Shown: positions 39,501-54,500 of the stretch, one piece after another
How positions within the stretch are numbered: position 1 is the first letter of the stretch
Layout: every line of letters begins with the position of its first letter
NCBI RefSeq assembly: GCF_964204645.1
Contig: NC_134028.1
Location: forward strand, 10,641,001 to 10,705,000
Length of the DNA: 64,000 bases
Source: Tubulanus polymorphus
Taxonomy: Eukaryota > Nemertea > Palaeonemertea > Tubulaniformes > Tubulanidae
Reading direction: 5' to 3'
Program-made: the position numbers and the translations under genes
Notes under the pieces: generated by a model
What the model saw: the letters and a program-made list of their open reading frames with translations, nothing else
What the model was told of the DNA's origin: nothing
The model's database searches: none

Positions 39501-42500
39501 GAAATGCGCCAATAGGCGGATCGGTTGAACTAAAATATTTTCCAGATTTCATAAAACGTTCAGGGGCGACATTCACCCCATAATTGCGTATCTAATCTAG
39601 CCCATTCTCTTGAAACAGCTGACGATTCGCGTAAAACATTAAGATCAGAGTTGGGAGGGCGATAAGCTTCGATTGACTCACCGACCAGAGGAGCCGCTGT
39701 GGGTTTAGTGCGAGTTGCCCCGTGTTTGACCAAAAACTCACTAATCATTGCTATAAATGGCATGTCCCCAGGACTGGACCGGTGCCGGTATCTCGACTAC
39801 CGTGGCCGCACGCGCTCGGTTCAAATCCTGTAGTCCTGTAGTCTGAACCGGTGATCGACCAGCGACCGGTGATTGACCCGAGACCAGTGCCGGAGAACTG
39901 GCGTTCCTCCCCGGTGAACAGAGTTGGGAAGCCAACCGTGCAAGTACAGCCGGCGACTGCTCTGCTATACGATTTGAAATCGAATTAGAGACGTCAGTGG
40001 GCACGTCGGCCCAAAACCGACGAATCTCTACGATTAACGCAACAATGATCTTTCAGTTTCTGAGCCTTATTAGCACGAATCCAAAGGTCCTCGGACCAAA
40101 CCTCGCAAGTCTTACATGGATTACCTCTGGAGCAGATTTGCCCAGATTTCCGCCTACAAGACGCACACGAAACGTGGTCGTCCCAGGCAAATGCCCACAT
40201 CCCTCCCCACCACGATGCTGACCTTTAGGAGGGGGAGGCATAATTATTCAATCAATCGTTCAACAATAATGAATTCAATTCAATTCAATTAGTTAAATCA
40301 TTTCGGGAAAAAAGAACAAGGGATAGCCCCCCGAACCTAACGGACTCACCGTTACGAGAGTGATAACTCCCTTAACTTCCTAATCCCTTTATTTTTTGGG
40401 CGCAAAAATCCAACGCGTTCATAAGCAAAAACTCCAAGAAAAAAGATAGCGGATTTCGCTGGTGGCTAAATGCAATACCACATATAGAAAAACCATTGGC
40501 GATCAATCCAAATTTAGAAAATATAAGCAAAAACCATAGGAAAGGGTACAGTACTCGACGGAAATATTAGAGGACCTGAGGCTCGAAATAGGTAAGCTCG
40601 CTCAACAAAATCGTCGTCGGTATGGATTGATATTGCCTTAGATACGATAAGAGGGGTTGCGAAATGAAGGTAGGCCTATCATTTTAGCCATGTTTTAGCG
40701 GTGCATGTTTAATCCATATACTATCAAGTTATATTTACCATACCACCGGATACAGTCTGCTCTCAGCACAATCGGCACAACCCATGATATAGGCCAATGA
40801 CAATACAGTCCGTGGGGTACAAGCTTCACAACCATGTGTTAACACGACCAGCACCGTAACGCGCATTAACCATTACTGATACATACACGGTGAACACTGC
40901 GTGTATAAGGCGATATTGCTGACGGGACTGTAACTTATGTTATCAACGTGCACTCTCATCACTGTGCCGAAACCTAAGTACACATAATCGGGCTCTAAAA
41001 ACGGATAGCTGACGCAAAAGTCCAAAAGAATTAATGACTATTAATCATTTTACTTAGTAAAAGTAAGAAAGTTTTCAGCGTTGCATGACGTACTGCTATC
41101 TGTAAAAACTATACTGTGCATGTACTAGACTATAGAGCGCACGTGAACACTGAGTATAGATTCAAGACAGCAGCTAATGTTGAATCGATGTAGCACGTGT
41201 ACTCACCGAGTCCATATCACCAATGTGTAAACATTCAATTAATCCGCTGACACACACACCAAGAAAATACCCAACTTTTGGGCAATAAACGATAAAATAA
41301 ATCTCCCGATATCTATATACGGAAATAAACAACTAAGTCAGAGAATAGGCCTATGTAAAGCGCTATTTCAAAAATGTATTCGTGACACTATTTCAAGCGC
41401 GGACTAATACATGTCGTGCCTACGTACCGTCGTCCTAACAAAACCAACCAAATAATTTCAGGCATATTGATGACAATCAATAGGCTACAATCTGTTGGAG
41501 CTTGTCACAGCAGGAAATCTAAGGTGGGCATACCAGGTATGGGAAATGCTCGATAATGACCTTATAGCATTATACTAAACATTCATTCATTTTGGGGAAT
41601 CACATCCCTGTTGCTTGTTAAGTCAGGATCTGAAAAAATTCTTCCCGGGCAAAGTTATTTCTTCCCTCAAACCTCATGCAAGTTTACAACAACTGTCATA
41701 CTACCTTACCCCATCCCATATTTAAAGAGATGAAATGATTTAACAAGAGCCCGAAGGGGCACTACAGCCAGCCTGTCACATTCAATTTTCATAAATGATG
41801 CAATCTGTGGATCGTATTAGTCAAAATACACTCCCTGATCAATATAAGTTAAACAGTACAATCATGTTATTATTCAAAGTAGCACTAACAGCAGGTACAA
41901 AAACCTCAGATCAGGGAAGTGTGACGAGATGGAATATGGACGCTATTGTGCAGCTCTTGTCGAATGTGCGTTGTAATTGCCCTAAAGCCGATAACGGTTC
42001 GTCGGCGAGCGCTTTGTTACGTAACGCGGCGATAAGCGATAACCAGCGAGATCGGGAATCTCCGTAATAATTCAGTTGTTTCCGAATATCGGTTTTTCAT
42101 CCCATAATAAACTTATATAAAAATTCCTCTGTAAACTGGTTAAACTCAACACCTGATTACCCCTCATCAATTTTAGTCGATCAACTTGTATTCACAATTG
42201 TCTTAAATTTAAGTGCCTCTAGTTTGTCTCTTAACTGCTTCTCTTTAATCTGTTTTAGCGTGTAACTGTTTCTACGTTAATTTTCCTTTAGTTAGTATCA
42301 TCTCTGATTACTTGAATTAGTCTCTTTGTCTCTGGATTGTATATATCTCTCATAATTTCTGTAGTATTCATTATTTCTGAAGATGACTATTAGGACATAG
42401 ACGAAACGTTGAATAAACTACTAACATTTTTGGACTTTTTCGTTATCATTGTGGGATTCTCTCTACATCGCTTCAGACGGATATAGTGTTTTATCAATCG

Positions 42501-45500
42501 TGATATTGGTTCTTTCCGCTGTATTAAAATGGCAACGGTTGTCAACGAAATTATAAATGATGACGATTTTGACGATCTATTCTTTGATAGTGACGAATTG
42601 GTTCAGATCGATACGGAAATATTACGGGAATCCTCTGGATCAGGATCAACTAATTCGGCCGATTCTAGTGAGTGTTATTCCTTTTGAATCAATGAAATAT
42701 CGGAATAGTTTCCACCTAATTGCAGGCACTTTATTCTTTCCTTTTCTTTTTCATATAGGTACTTCTCAGGCTCAGCTGACCAGAGACTGCGATCTGAACA
42801 CGAGAAAACACACATACAGGTATTTTTTACATTTATTTTTATAATCAATACAATCCTTTTAGGTTATAAAATAATAAACGAATACAGAAAACAATATATA
42901 AACATAATATAAAAAATCCAGATAAGTACATGTTAAAATAATAATCATTATTATTATTTTCGCAGGAACACTATATATTTGGAAAAGGCTATGACTGAAG
43001 TGATTAACCATCGAGTATTTAAATTCAGTTCAAATGGAATGGCAGCAGTACATTATGGAAAATCGATCGATAAAATTTTGACTACAAATACGTCGCCTTC
43101 CAGACTTGGAATTAACCAGTGGTTTACAAAAATTCAAGATACATTATGTTCCGCCATTCACTTAAGCACTGCGAAAGATTTGGATAAAATGTGGGCAAAG
43201 TTTCATGTTGCGACAACTGAAATCGAACTTTTATATTAAAATTAAAAAATTATTTGTATCGATAGGACGACGATCCGGAGGTTTCGCATTTTTTCCACAC
43301 AATCGACAAAGATCCATGACTAAAAACAAGAAAAGGTTAATTAAATGAGATTGCTGATGCTATTTAGGCAACTTGGTTTATATGGGGGACAATAATTTGT
43401 AGGCCTAATGTAAGCGTTATTAAGTAACATTATTATGTAGTAAATACACATTTTAAAGATCATACTTCGTGTATATGTTTGTGTCGTAACATAGCAACAT
43501 GACGTCAGAAACGAAAGCTGCGCGAGTCTGGGCCGAAATATTTGACATCTTCAAGGCCCAAATAACGCTAAACCCGGAATCAGAACGAACTGACAAAAAC
43601 ATATGTTTAACACATAAAAACAGACTTTAATCACAATATAAATACTTAATGTTCCGATACCGGGTTTCGGAGATATAGAAGAATAAAAATACATACCTTT
43701 TTGGACAAATTTTACGAGAAATTGTTGAATTTCAACCGATTTTCTAAAGAAAAATATGAGTATACACAGCCACTTCCACGTTGTTCAATGAACTGCAGTG
43801 CACATGCGTAGTATCGATCGCAGAACATTTATCGGGCTAAAACTATTGCGGGTTGTTCTGCGACCGAATCAAAGTTGATGTTGACTGGTGTTCAGCTGGT
43901 AACACACACTCGATAAGCGTAGCTTACTGTTGTTGCGGTAACCTTTGATGTACGGGCTGAATTGAATAGCCTACATCCGGCAATTAAAAGCATCCGTATT
44001 CCATCTCATCACACTTCCCTGCTCAGATCAATCATTTCCCTTTGTCTTATTAATTTGAATGCAGAATAAAATTGAATTGAATTGGATGTTAATTTGTCCA
44101 ATAGAATAAAGTTGGATTTGATGATCTTCGCTTAATAAAATAAAATTGAATTTGATATCATTTGCAGAATAAAATTTGATCGAATTTGCAATTCGAACAA
44201 ATGGCTATTTAGCATATTAACCCTTACAATACCACTACCGTATGGCATACGGTACAAATTGTCATGCTAGCATACCCGTACCGTCTGTGATACTGTATCA
44301 CTTAACCCTGCTTCTAGAAGGGCATATCTATCAATATCAGCCGGTGCTGCCATCTGCATAAAATCCAAGATGGCAACAGCCATGAAAAAAACAATTTGGC
44401 TGGATGAAACGGTTCAGCAGCTCGTATATGATGCTGACAGTGATGCTGGTGACGGAATTTGGTAATGAACAAATTGAGAGTGACAACGAATATGGCAGCA
44501 GCAGTTCAGATGATGAGGCTTAGTCAGAAAATAGGTTTATAGTGCCGGTAATGATTTTGATGATGAAAATGAAATCATTTACAATTTTTTTAGAACCTGT
44601 TGACACGGTTGTCATGGCAACGGACACAAATAACAATAATGAAGAAGAACCAGAAACTGTCCATCCTCAAGGTCACATATATCCAAAAAATTTGTCTTAT
44701 TTGTAAGCCCAATGGTTATCAACACCATGGTAAACAATGTATCAGTGTCAAACAATTTTCTGAGGCCTGAAATTACACCCCAATGAAACCCCTTACATCC
44801 GGCCTTCCGACATATCGGTGGAGAAGTTGGTAAATGAGTAGAAAAATAAATTTCTTAGTTGTTCTATTGCTTTGAAATTTTTACAACATAAAGTAAGGAT
44901 ATATGGCATACAATTTCAGTTGGAATTGAATAGATCAGTGCATTTTGCTGGGAGACAGAGCAGTTTATCTGATACTTTTTCGTGAATTTTTTCATGGCGG
45001 CCATCTTGGAGTATGTGACCTTGACCTCAAGTTCACTTATATCCAAATTATTTATGTTTACATTGTTGGCCCAAAAGTTATCAACAACATACTATATAAA
45101 TTTTCTGTCTCAGATACCTTGGTAACTATTGTATGAAGTTTCAAATATACCCCTATAAACCCCTAAATTCCCTCCGGTACAGCAGCGGGGACACTATGTG
45201 GTATTGAAAGGGTTAAGGTCATCCAATCCGATTTGAAAGCTATTTTTCTTAAACCCTGGGAAATTGTGAAGGATGAATTTTCTGTATTGCAAATAAAAAA
45301 TGCCTCCCAAAAACCAAATCAAGTTCACATCAAATCTTGAAATGCAATTTCTTATCTTAAACAAGAACCCTAAGGAGCACTATGGCCAGCCTGTCAGCTT
45401 TTCATGAAATGGCAAATGATGCATTCTGTGGGTTATATTTGTCAAAATATACTCCCAGCTCAATACCTATAATTTACACAGTACAATCGTGTTTTCATAA

Positions 45501-48500
45501 GCAGCACAGACAGGGAGCCAGCAGGAACAAATACCTCAGATAAATCTTTTCCCTTGGTCTTATTGATGTGAATGCGGAAAAAACAAATCAACTAAAAATT
45601 TCACAGAAATCGATCTTGAAATACAATTCTAAATCTTAAAATAAAACCTGGAAGTAAAACAGTAGATGATACTGCAGGTTCCAGTGAACACCTGCTGATT
45701 TCTACGGCTAAGCCAATCATAGAGGAGTAATTGCTTAAAGGTTTTTGTTTTTCGTACGCAAGTATAGAATCACGCTAATTTTTTCATTGATTTTTGGGTG
45801 ACACGATCTCGAGTCAAATTAGTAGCTTGAACAGAAGTTATTCAGTAACTAATAAATTTGTAGGAAATCTCTTACTTGTCTAGGAGATTATTTCCATCTT
45901 GATTTCTGCTTTGCATTTTCATCTGAGTAGAGATGTAGTCTAGAAAGATATTCCAAATATCCAAACAAGCAAAATATCCATCAAAAGTTGGCTAAAAGGA
46001 ATAAAGAAAAATAACATAAATTGCCCATGGGCAAAGTGTGTTTTACCTTGAAAGCTAGAGGTTGTTTGGGGTAAGGGCATTGCTTGAAAAATCTTTTTAA
46101 TTCTTGACTTCAAAGTTCTACAAGTTTAAATATTGTATTTATCTTTCTTAAAGGATTATTTTGTAGTCAAATAAAACCAAAGATATACATTTGTTTACGG
46201 TCCACATCCAAAATTTCGTAGGGTACAGGTAGGCGCGGCATGGAAACTATTTTATATTCTCAAAGAAATATTTTTCATAATATGAAAAAAATATTATACA
46301 TATATGAAAAGCAATTAAAATTTCATTTCAAGTAAATAACGCAAGAATGTTTACTCAATCTTTACATAGACTGATTCTGAAGAAGTGGAGAATAGAAATG
46401 ACAGATTTTATCATCATCTGCCCAGTCTGAGGTGCCCAGGGGTCGTTCAGATCAAACGTTTCCCTACCAATAGGATATTGTTCACGGTCGAGTTCTATAT
46501 TTCCGTACCATATTTTTATAAAAATTTTGTTCAAATAAATTTCTTTTGTCATCATATCATAGAAAAGAAGTGTAGTTATCTATTTCGTATGGAATATGGC
46601 TCTATTTTGAGGATTACTATTTTTCCAGGCTGCTATTCCAGAAATTTTCCATGGTAATTTTGAATCCAAGATGGCTCACATTGGTCACATGACCTGAACG
46701 CACCAATCTGAACCATGGAAAATTATTCTGAAATGTAGCCCCGATTCATATCTCAAATTTGGCGTTTAGTTTGTTTATTTAAGTTGAATAGTTTCTGAGT
46801 AATGCTAAGTTAACTGGAGACACTTGTTTCACCAAAAAATCATCTCAGTATTGTACCATATAAAATGGCCCGTACTGAAAGGGTTAATTGCCCGTGAAAA
46901 ACCTTTTTCCACCTATGAATGATGACGGATGGCACTAACATGGCCACCAATTGCGTGATAAGTGACTGAACACAAAACCCTTCTGATATGCTTTGATCCC
47001 TTCCCCAAAGAATACAATCATAAATTTCAATGAAAAATGGTACACCATTAGGAAGCTACGAGTCTTGAAATTCCGACAAAAATTGACCTCGTCTGACATA
47101 AAAGGGTCACTGGACGGCTATCTCAAGTATGATCTACCCAATCTAACCTGATGGGCCCTTAAAAGAAATAAATATATATGAGATGAAAATAATTCATTGA
47201 AGTGCCTTGAAAATTGTCCTTGAAAACTTCAAAAATGTGTAAAAAGTGCTAATTTTGGCGAAAAAAGGTCAGGTCCTGACTGGCTAAATTTTGGGTTGCA
47301 GATGTCTCTAGTATATTTACATGCATAGAACTAATATCAAAACAATCCAGAGCAGGATCTTCAAAACTTCCCAAAATAACTGGATTCCATCTACGGGTGG
47401 ACAAATTTACAAACCAGAAGTGAACGCAATAGCTAGCTGGGACTAAACACCCAAGAGGGCGAAAAAGCTGATTTGCCTAAAACAATGGCCACAAGGCAGC
47501 CATCTTGATTCAAACACATCTTGACTCCGGCAAATCTTTGGCTGCAAATGCAGCTTGGGTAGATACATACATAAACCAAATATCAAGACCGCAAAATATC
47601 CAAGAAAACTAGAACTTGTCTCTGGAGGTGCGGTACCGCCTAGAAGAAACTTAACGTTTTCGTTTGCGTTTAGTTTTATATCGTTCAAACCGCTTTCTGT
47701 ACTTCGTTTTGGTTTAGTTCCGACCGCGTTCGACACTCATTAGGGACAAATATCCCTTTCAGATTTACGCGTTTCGCTGCACACTTATGGGTGCAATGAA
47801 ACTTCGAACGCTCCAATTAGGCGTTCATAATGTTACTGCGTGTATTTTACCATGTATTCATCAAATATAAGAAGTTGCACTCGAAAAGAAGGATTGGAAG
47901 CTGCAATTAATACGTTTGTGCGTTTGATGTACGCGTGCCAGATGCGTTGAATTTGAACAGCGGTGGTAACTAGTTTAATTCGGGTTTCTATTTCGTTTCA
48001 GCAAAAACGAAAGACGAAAACACAACGATATCCGACGAACGCCGGACACATTATGAGTTACGTTACTTCTAGGCTGTACCGTATGATAGATGAAAAATGA
48101 TCACAATAGCCCATTGGCACTAAAATCGAATTGGGCTAAAAACCAGATTAATTGTCCGATATGTTCTGGACTGAGGAGTCTATTGTACAGTATATTTCAA
48201 CAATGGAAGGGTAAACTGACCTGTTTGAATGTGTATTTGAAGAGTAATGACAGGAAATCTAGAACTGGAAATTGACTGTTAGATTCAAATCTGCGTAAAT
48301 GTATACTAACAAATAGCTGCAAAAACTCAGTGAATTTGTCTATATAACTGAAAAATAACAAGGAGCTATATGAGAAAATATCAAATAACAGAAAGAGAAG
48401 GCGAAGAGATTGAAAACTAACCCTTCATCTAATTCCTGCAAGCGATTTCCCGATGAATTAGTTCCACTCTCTTTTGTTAGTCTTTGTAAAATGTAGAATG

Positions 48501-51500
48501 TTTGTTGAAACATTTGTAACAAAAAATCTTCTAACTCTAACGGCACACAATTTTTAGACAGTAATTCATTAATACAATTCATTGACTGAATGCCTAACAA
48601 ATGATTTTGTTCGCAACATTGATTCCCAATGCTCGAGGTACGACCTTGAGACGTTTCACATCCGAATCCAGCAAATCGAAATATTGTTGTCAATAACGAT
48701 GGTGTCATCGTCGAAGATAACGGAATCCATGTGAATAAATGAGATAAACAATTGAGCGCCGTCATAGAAACTAGATAAGAGTTCGTGTTCAACGGAGGCA
48801 ATGATTCTATAGATATTTTACTCATCGGTGACTTAAACATATTGTTTAAAATATTCCCTGAAAAATCAACAACAAAATAGGATTAGAACAAGAACCCCAA
48901 GGGGTACTACGGCCAGCCAGTCAGCTTTTCATAAAATGGCAAAAAATGCATTTTGTGGGTTATATTTGTCACAATACACTCCCACTCAGATTCAAAACCT
49001 AATTATAATTTACACAATACATATAGTGATTTCATAAGAAGCACAGACTGGAGCTGGGAGGATTCCTGTGAAACAAATACCTCAGTTGAATCTTTTCCCT
49101 TGGTCTTATTGATTTGAATGCGGAATAGAATTGAATTTCCCGAAATTTGCTCAATAAAAAAAAATTGAATTGGATTTGATGTTTTAATTGTTCAATAAAG
49201 TAAAATTGAATTGGATTTGATCTTTTTTGCAGAAAAACATTTAATTGAATTTGCAGTTTGAGCACATGGCTAATTAGCATATCAAGGTCATCCATCCGAT
49301 TTGAGAAAAAGCTATTTTCCCGGACTATGCATAATTGTCAATGATATTTTTTCTGTAGTGCAATTCAAAATATTCCTCTCAAAAACCAAATCAACAAAAA
49401 ATTTCACAGGAATCAATCTTGAAATACTATTTTAGATCTTAAAATAAAACGGTAGAAGATACCGCGGGTACCAGTGATTTCAATAAGAAATTAACAAGCC
49501 AGGTCCCTTTGAAAAACAGGAGGGTCCCATAATATGTCACAGTCCCGGAAATGAAAGCTGTTTGGAAAAAACAGGCGGGTCCTTTACAAACGACAGACGG
49601 GTCTGGGACCTGGGACCTGGCTCTTATTGAAAACACTGGGTACATGAACACCCGCTGATCTCTCGACTAAATAGAGGAGTCTTTGCTTTCTGATTCGCTT
49701 TTTAAAACAGATATTTTTGCGTTCAGATTTTCGTAGAAAAGCTAACATAAATTTTAACGAAGCCCTTTTTCTTTTGAATGGGATAAATGAGGGTCTGTTC
49801 AATTAAATAACTAGAGGTCCAGAGACACCATGCCCACTTGGGAAGTGGTTTCAAATGCTCAACAAACTAACAATTACAATATTCAATGCCCCCTGGTGAT
49901 AATATACAAAAACCAATGACCTTGAAACTAACAACAATCATAGAACATGTCAGCAGCTACGATTGTAATTGATTGTGACCCAATTTCCTTAAAACTCACC
50001 ACATTCATTGAACGTGTCATGAGCTACAACTTTGCAATTGGTAACAAAATATGCCTAGGTACCAAGATAATAAGGAAATACTAAGTTATTCTGCTATTCA
50101 ACGCCCCCTAGTGTGCATATAGAATAACTAATGTCCGTGAAACTCACCACAATCATAGACGATGTCATGAGTTTCATCTTTGCAATTGATTGTGCTAACA
50201 AAATGCATTGGTACAAATATAAGATAGAAATACTAAGATATTATATTATTCAATGCCCCTGGTGACAATATACAACAAAAGCCCCAAGGGGCACTATGGC
50301 CAGCCCGTCAGCTTTTCATAAAATGGCAAATGATGCATTCTGTGGGTTAAATTTGTCCAAATACACTCCCAGTTCAGAGACTAGTCAATCCCTGGCTAAC
50401 ACAATTCAATTGTGTTTTCATAAGTAGCACAGACAGCGACTGGAGCTGGCAGGAACAAATACCTCAGATTAATCTTTTCCCTTGGTCTTTTCGATTTGAA
50501 TGCGGAATAGAATTAAATTTTCTGAAACTTGCTCAATAAAACAAAATTGAATTGGATTTGCTGTTTTAACTTGTTTAATAAAGTGCATTTGAATTGGATT
50601 TGATATTTTTTGCAGAATAAAATTTGATTGAATTTGAAATTTGAGCACATGGCTAATTAGCATATAAAAGTCATCCATCCGATTTGAGAAAAAGCTATTT
50701 TTCCCGGACTTTGCACAATTGTCAATGATATTTTCTATAGTGCAAATAAGAATATTACTTCCAAAAACCAAATCTACCAAAGATTTCACAGAAATCGATA
50801 TTGAAATGCCATTTTAGATCTTAAAATAAAACCCGGAAGTAAAACGGTAGATGATACCACAGGTTCAAGGGAACACCTGCTGATCTCTGCGGCTTAGCCA
50901 ATCATAGAGGAGTTTTTGCTTTCTGATTTGCTGACAGATATTTTTGCTATCAGATTTTTGCTAAAAAGGTCACATAAATTTTAACGAGGCCCTCTTTCAA
51001 AATTAAGCTTCATAGGGGTTGGAGAATGGATAATGCTCTAATGAATGATTCGTATGAATATATGCTCAGTTGCACAGTCAAAGAGCCTTTACTCTGGAAA
51101 CCAGTAGGAAGCTCCAGGACTCAGAATTCGGGCCAAAATTGACATTTTTCGGGCACTTAAGAGGTCATAGGATGCCATCGACCCAATTTTTGTTATGCTG
51201 ATGGGCCCTGGGGGATTCAAATATATACGAAAGATCAAGGTAATTGATCAAAGCGTCTTCAAAATTCCAAAAAACCAATGACCTTGAAACTAACCACAAT
51301 CATAGAAATTGACATTTCCGGGCACTTCATAGGACACCATCGACCCAATTTTTGTTATGCTGATGGGCCCTGGGGGATTCAAATATATACGAAAGATCAA
51401 GGTAATTGATCAAAGCGTCTTCAAAATTTCCCTGAAAAAGTTCAAAAACGTGTAATTAGTGCTGATTTTGGAGAACAACAATGGCTGCCAGTCGGCCATC

Positions 51501-54500
51501 TTGATTCTGACAGGGCCAGTTTTTGGGCCAAAGATGTGTCTAGGGTAGATACATGTGTAACCCAAATATCAAGACATTACATTGAAGCGTCTTCAAAACT
51601 TCCCAAAATATCTGGATTCCGTCTAGGGACGGACGCTATGACGGACGGACAAAAAGTGAATGCAATAGCCCGCTGGGACTAAAGTCCCAAGTGGGCTAAA
51701 AATTGAATTTGAAACATTCATGCAGAATGCAATTTGATTGAATTTGCAACACACGCACATAGCATTAGCATATCTAGGTCATCCATGCCTAACACCGATT
51801 TAGGAAAAGAAACTATTTTTCCTATACCCTTGCTCGGTTGTCGAAGAGAGAATCTTGAAATCTTGATTTTGAAATTCTATTTTTAATCCAAAAATAAAAC
51901 CCGGATTTAAAACAGTAGATGATACCACGGGTTCACGTGAACACTCGCAGCCGACCTTAGCTCATCTGCGACGCGACGGAACTGAGCGCATAAATTCCAG
52001 CCAATGAGAGACCGCATATACATAGCACAAATTATCACCGCTAGTTAGCGTCATCCGTAATTAGTCATAAACCTTCAAATTCAAGTAGTTCAAAACGTAC
52101 ACCAAACCTTCAGCATGGCAGAGGACTGGACCGAACATCTAGAAACGAAATTGGTAGAATTATGGTGTGAGCGGCCATCTTTATAGATGTCGCTAGCACG
52201 TTGTATTCAAAACAGAATCAGAAAGATCAAAGTCTTAAAGAAATAGCTTTTTTAATAGAAATATATTTCCCAATAATTCAAATTTATTCTCAAAATGCTT
52301 ATCACGTGACCATTTGAGCCGTTGCAGTTGCTAGTAATTGCAACCGACATAAGCAGGGAAGCAACTGGGAGGATCTCGTATCCCGCTAGTCAGCCTCAGT
52401 CGCTGCGAATCGGAGGGCAGTCGACATAAGCAAGGGCTGCAATCGCGGTTGCTCTCAGTTGCGTCGGTAGGCGTCGCGTTGCTTGTCGACATAAGCCAGC
52501 CTTTATGAAGACTTCATCGATTGACGAAGTCAATCATACACATATAGTGACGAGTTAATACAGACTATTCACTTACCAGTTTGAACTGGAGATGAACTAA
52601 ATATAGAAACAGATAAAGATGACCTTCTCTGGCGCTCACATGTTGTTTGTCCTTGAGTTGGAGATGGAGGAGGGGTAGCCATTACTAAATGATGATGTTT
52701 CTCCAATGTTGAATCCAGAATACCTCCGACTAGAGTTAAAATTGCTGGAACTTGCTGGAGTAAAAGTCTTCTCAATTCTTCTTTACGAGAGATGTTTAAA
52801 TCTTCGCGTGGACTGATCATTTCTTCTGATGTTGTCTGTAACATTATTAACCCTAGCAACACAGTTTCTGATTGTTGTATCAGCTGAAAAAATAGTAAGC
52901 ACAGCAACACATTTTTACCCTAACAATACAAGTTCAGCTCCTAGCAGCAAGTATTCAACTCAAAATAAATCTTACCTGTAAGATGTTGTGAAAGAAATCT
53001 GGGTAAAAATGAGGCCAATCTAATCTACCAATATCCACAATCAATTTCACTAATTTATTACGGATATAATTCGGAACCTTGTCATGATTTGACAAAAGAT
53101 AAGAATTCAACATAGCCCGGATTTCTGTTTTATCCATTCCCATGACCCCCAGTAACCACTTTTTATTGATCAACGTCTGAAAACACAACAACAAAATGTG
53201 TTATTAACACTAGTAACTTTATATAGATACCTAACTAGAGTTGCATTTTACCTCTAATACTGTACTACAATACATCATTACATATTCGTTTTGCGTATTT
53301 GTCATGAAATATAAACAATGTTTCCAGGCTCCGTCTTGAAGACTAAAATTATTCAATAGTTCCTCTAAAATGAAAGATAGAAGAGATTTAGGAAAACTAG
53401 GGGTCCAGGGACACCATGCCCACTTGGGAAGTGGTTTCAAATGCTCAACAATCTAACAATTTCAATACATAACGCCCCCTAGTGACCATATACAAAATCC
53501 AATGACCTAGAAACCAACCACAATCATAGTACATGTCAGCAGCTATGATTTTGCAATTGATTGTGATAACAAAATATGCCTCGTTACCAATTTAATATGG
53601 AAACACTAAGTTATTCCACTATTCAACGCATGGTGACCATATGCAAAACCCAATGACCTTAAAACTCACCACAGTCGTAGTACATGTCATGAAACACAAC
53701 TTTGCAATTGATCATGGTAACGAAATATGCCTAGGTACCAATCTAATAAGGAAATACTAAGCTATTCGACTATTCAATGCCCCCTGGTGACTATATGGAA
53801 TAACTAATGTCCTTAAAAACTCACCACAATCATAGACGGTGTCATGAACTACAACTTTGCAATTTATTGTGGTAACAAAACATGGATAGGTACAAATATA
53901 ATATAGAAATACTAAGTGATTGTATTATTCAACGCCCCCTGGTGGCCACATACAAAAACCAATGACCTTGAAACTCACCAAAATCATAGAATGTTATGGG
54001 CTACAACTTTCCGATTGAATATAGTAAAAAATATGCCTAGGTACCAATCTAATAAGGAAATACTAAGCTATTCTACTATTCAACACCCCCTGGTGTCTAT
54101 ATGGAATAACTAATGTCCTTAAAACTCACCACAATCATAGACAGTGTCATGAACTACAACTTTGCAATTGATCATGGTAAGAAAATATGCCTGGGTACTA
54201 ATCTAATAAGGAAATACTAAGTTATTCTACTATTCAATGCCCCCTGGTGACCATATACATGAACTAATGTCATTAAAACTCACCATAATCATGGAAGATG
54301 TCATGAGCTACAACTTTCCAATTGAACATAGTAACACATTATGCTTAGGTATCAATTTAATGTGGAAAACTTTTTCCCACCTACGAATGAGTACCGTTGA
54401 CACCAAGATGGCCGCCAATTGCGTCATAATTGGCTGATCAAAAATACCTGTCTCAGGTATAAAACATCCCTTTCCAAAGAATACCCATCACAAATTGCAA

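Larger units (their letters stand above)
35342..40300 (-). mobile_element. DIRS-type (tyrosine recombinase) retrotransposon, decayed
   Basis: In minus-strand order: a gag-like cysteine region, reverse transcriptase, RNase H with the DLFAT-x-FN-type tail, and a tyrosine recombinase. This order, and recombinase in place of integrase, defines DIRS-like elements. Several frameshifts, an insertion and a tandem duplication break it. No terminal repeats were identified. The right boundary is a guess, and the left end is cut off by repeat A at the recombinase active-site tyrosine. Confidence 0.8.
41912..44021 (+). mobile_element. 2.1-kb DNA element of unassigned superfamily, 7-bp target duplication
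   Basis: The inverted termini share CAGGGAAGTGTGAYGAGATG and continue to about 32 bp. CTCAGAT occurs on both sides (41905-41911, 44022-44028), and intact repeat A copies confirm one CTCAGAT in the empty site. It carries a spliced plus-strand gene (42529-43239) and a minus-strand splice donor and short ORF converging on it. A TGACGTCA site is at 43500-43507. A 7-bp duplication would fit P-type or Dada-type elements or an imperfect hAT; no transposase is left to decide. Probably a deletion derivative. Confidence 0.75.
41744..45345 (+). repeat. Repeat A copy 2, split by two DNA transposons
   Basis: Starts 'caagagcccgaaggggcac' at 41744, breaks at the 41912-44021 element, resumes 'ctcagatcaatcatttccc', breaks again at TTAA 44217-44220 (piggyBac-like element) and resumes 'ggtcatccaatccgatttga' at 45217. 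Other A copies show both empty sites ('acctcagataaatctttt' and, without the insertion, 'gcatatcaaggtcatccat'). Confidence 0.75.

Noticed and set aside
39994-40241. Plus-strand frame over the DIRS gag region
   Set aside because: Shadow of the cysteine-rich minus-strand gag sequence.
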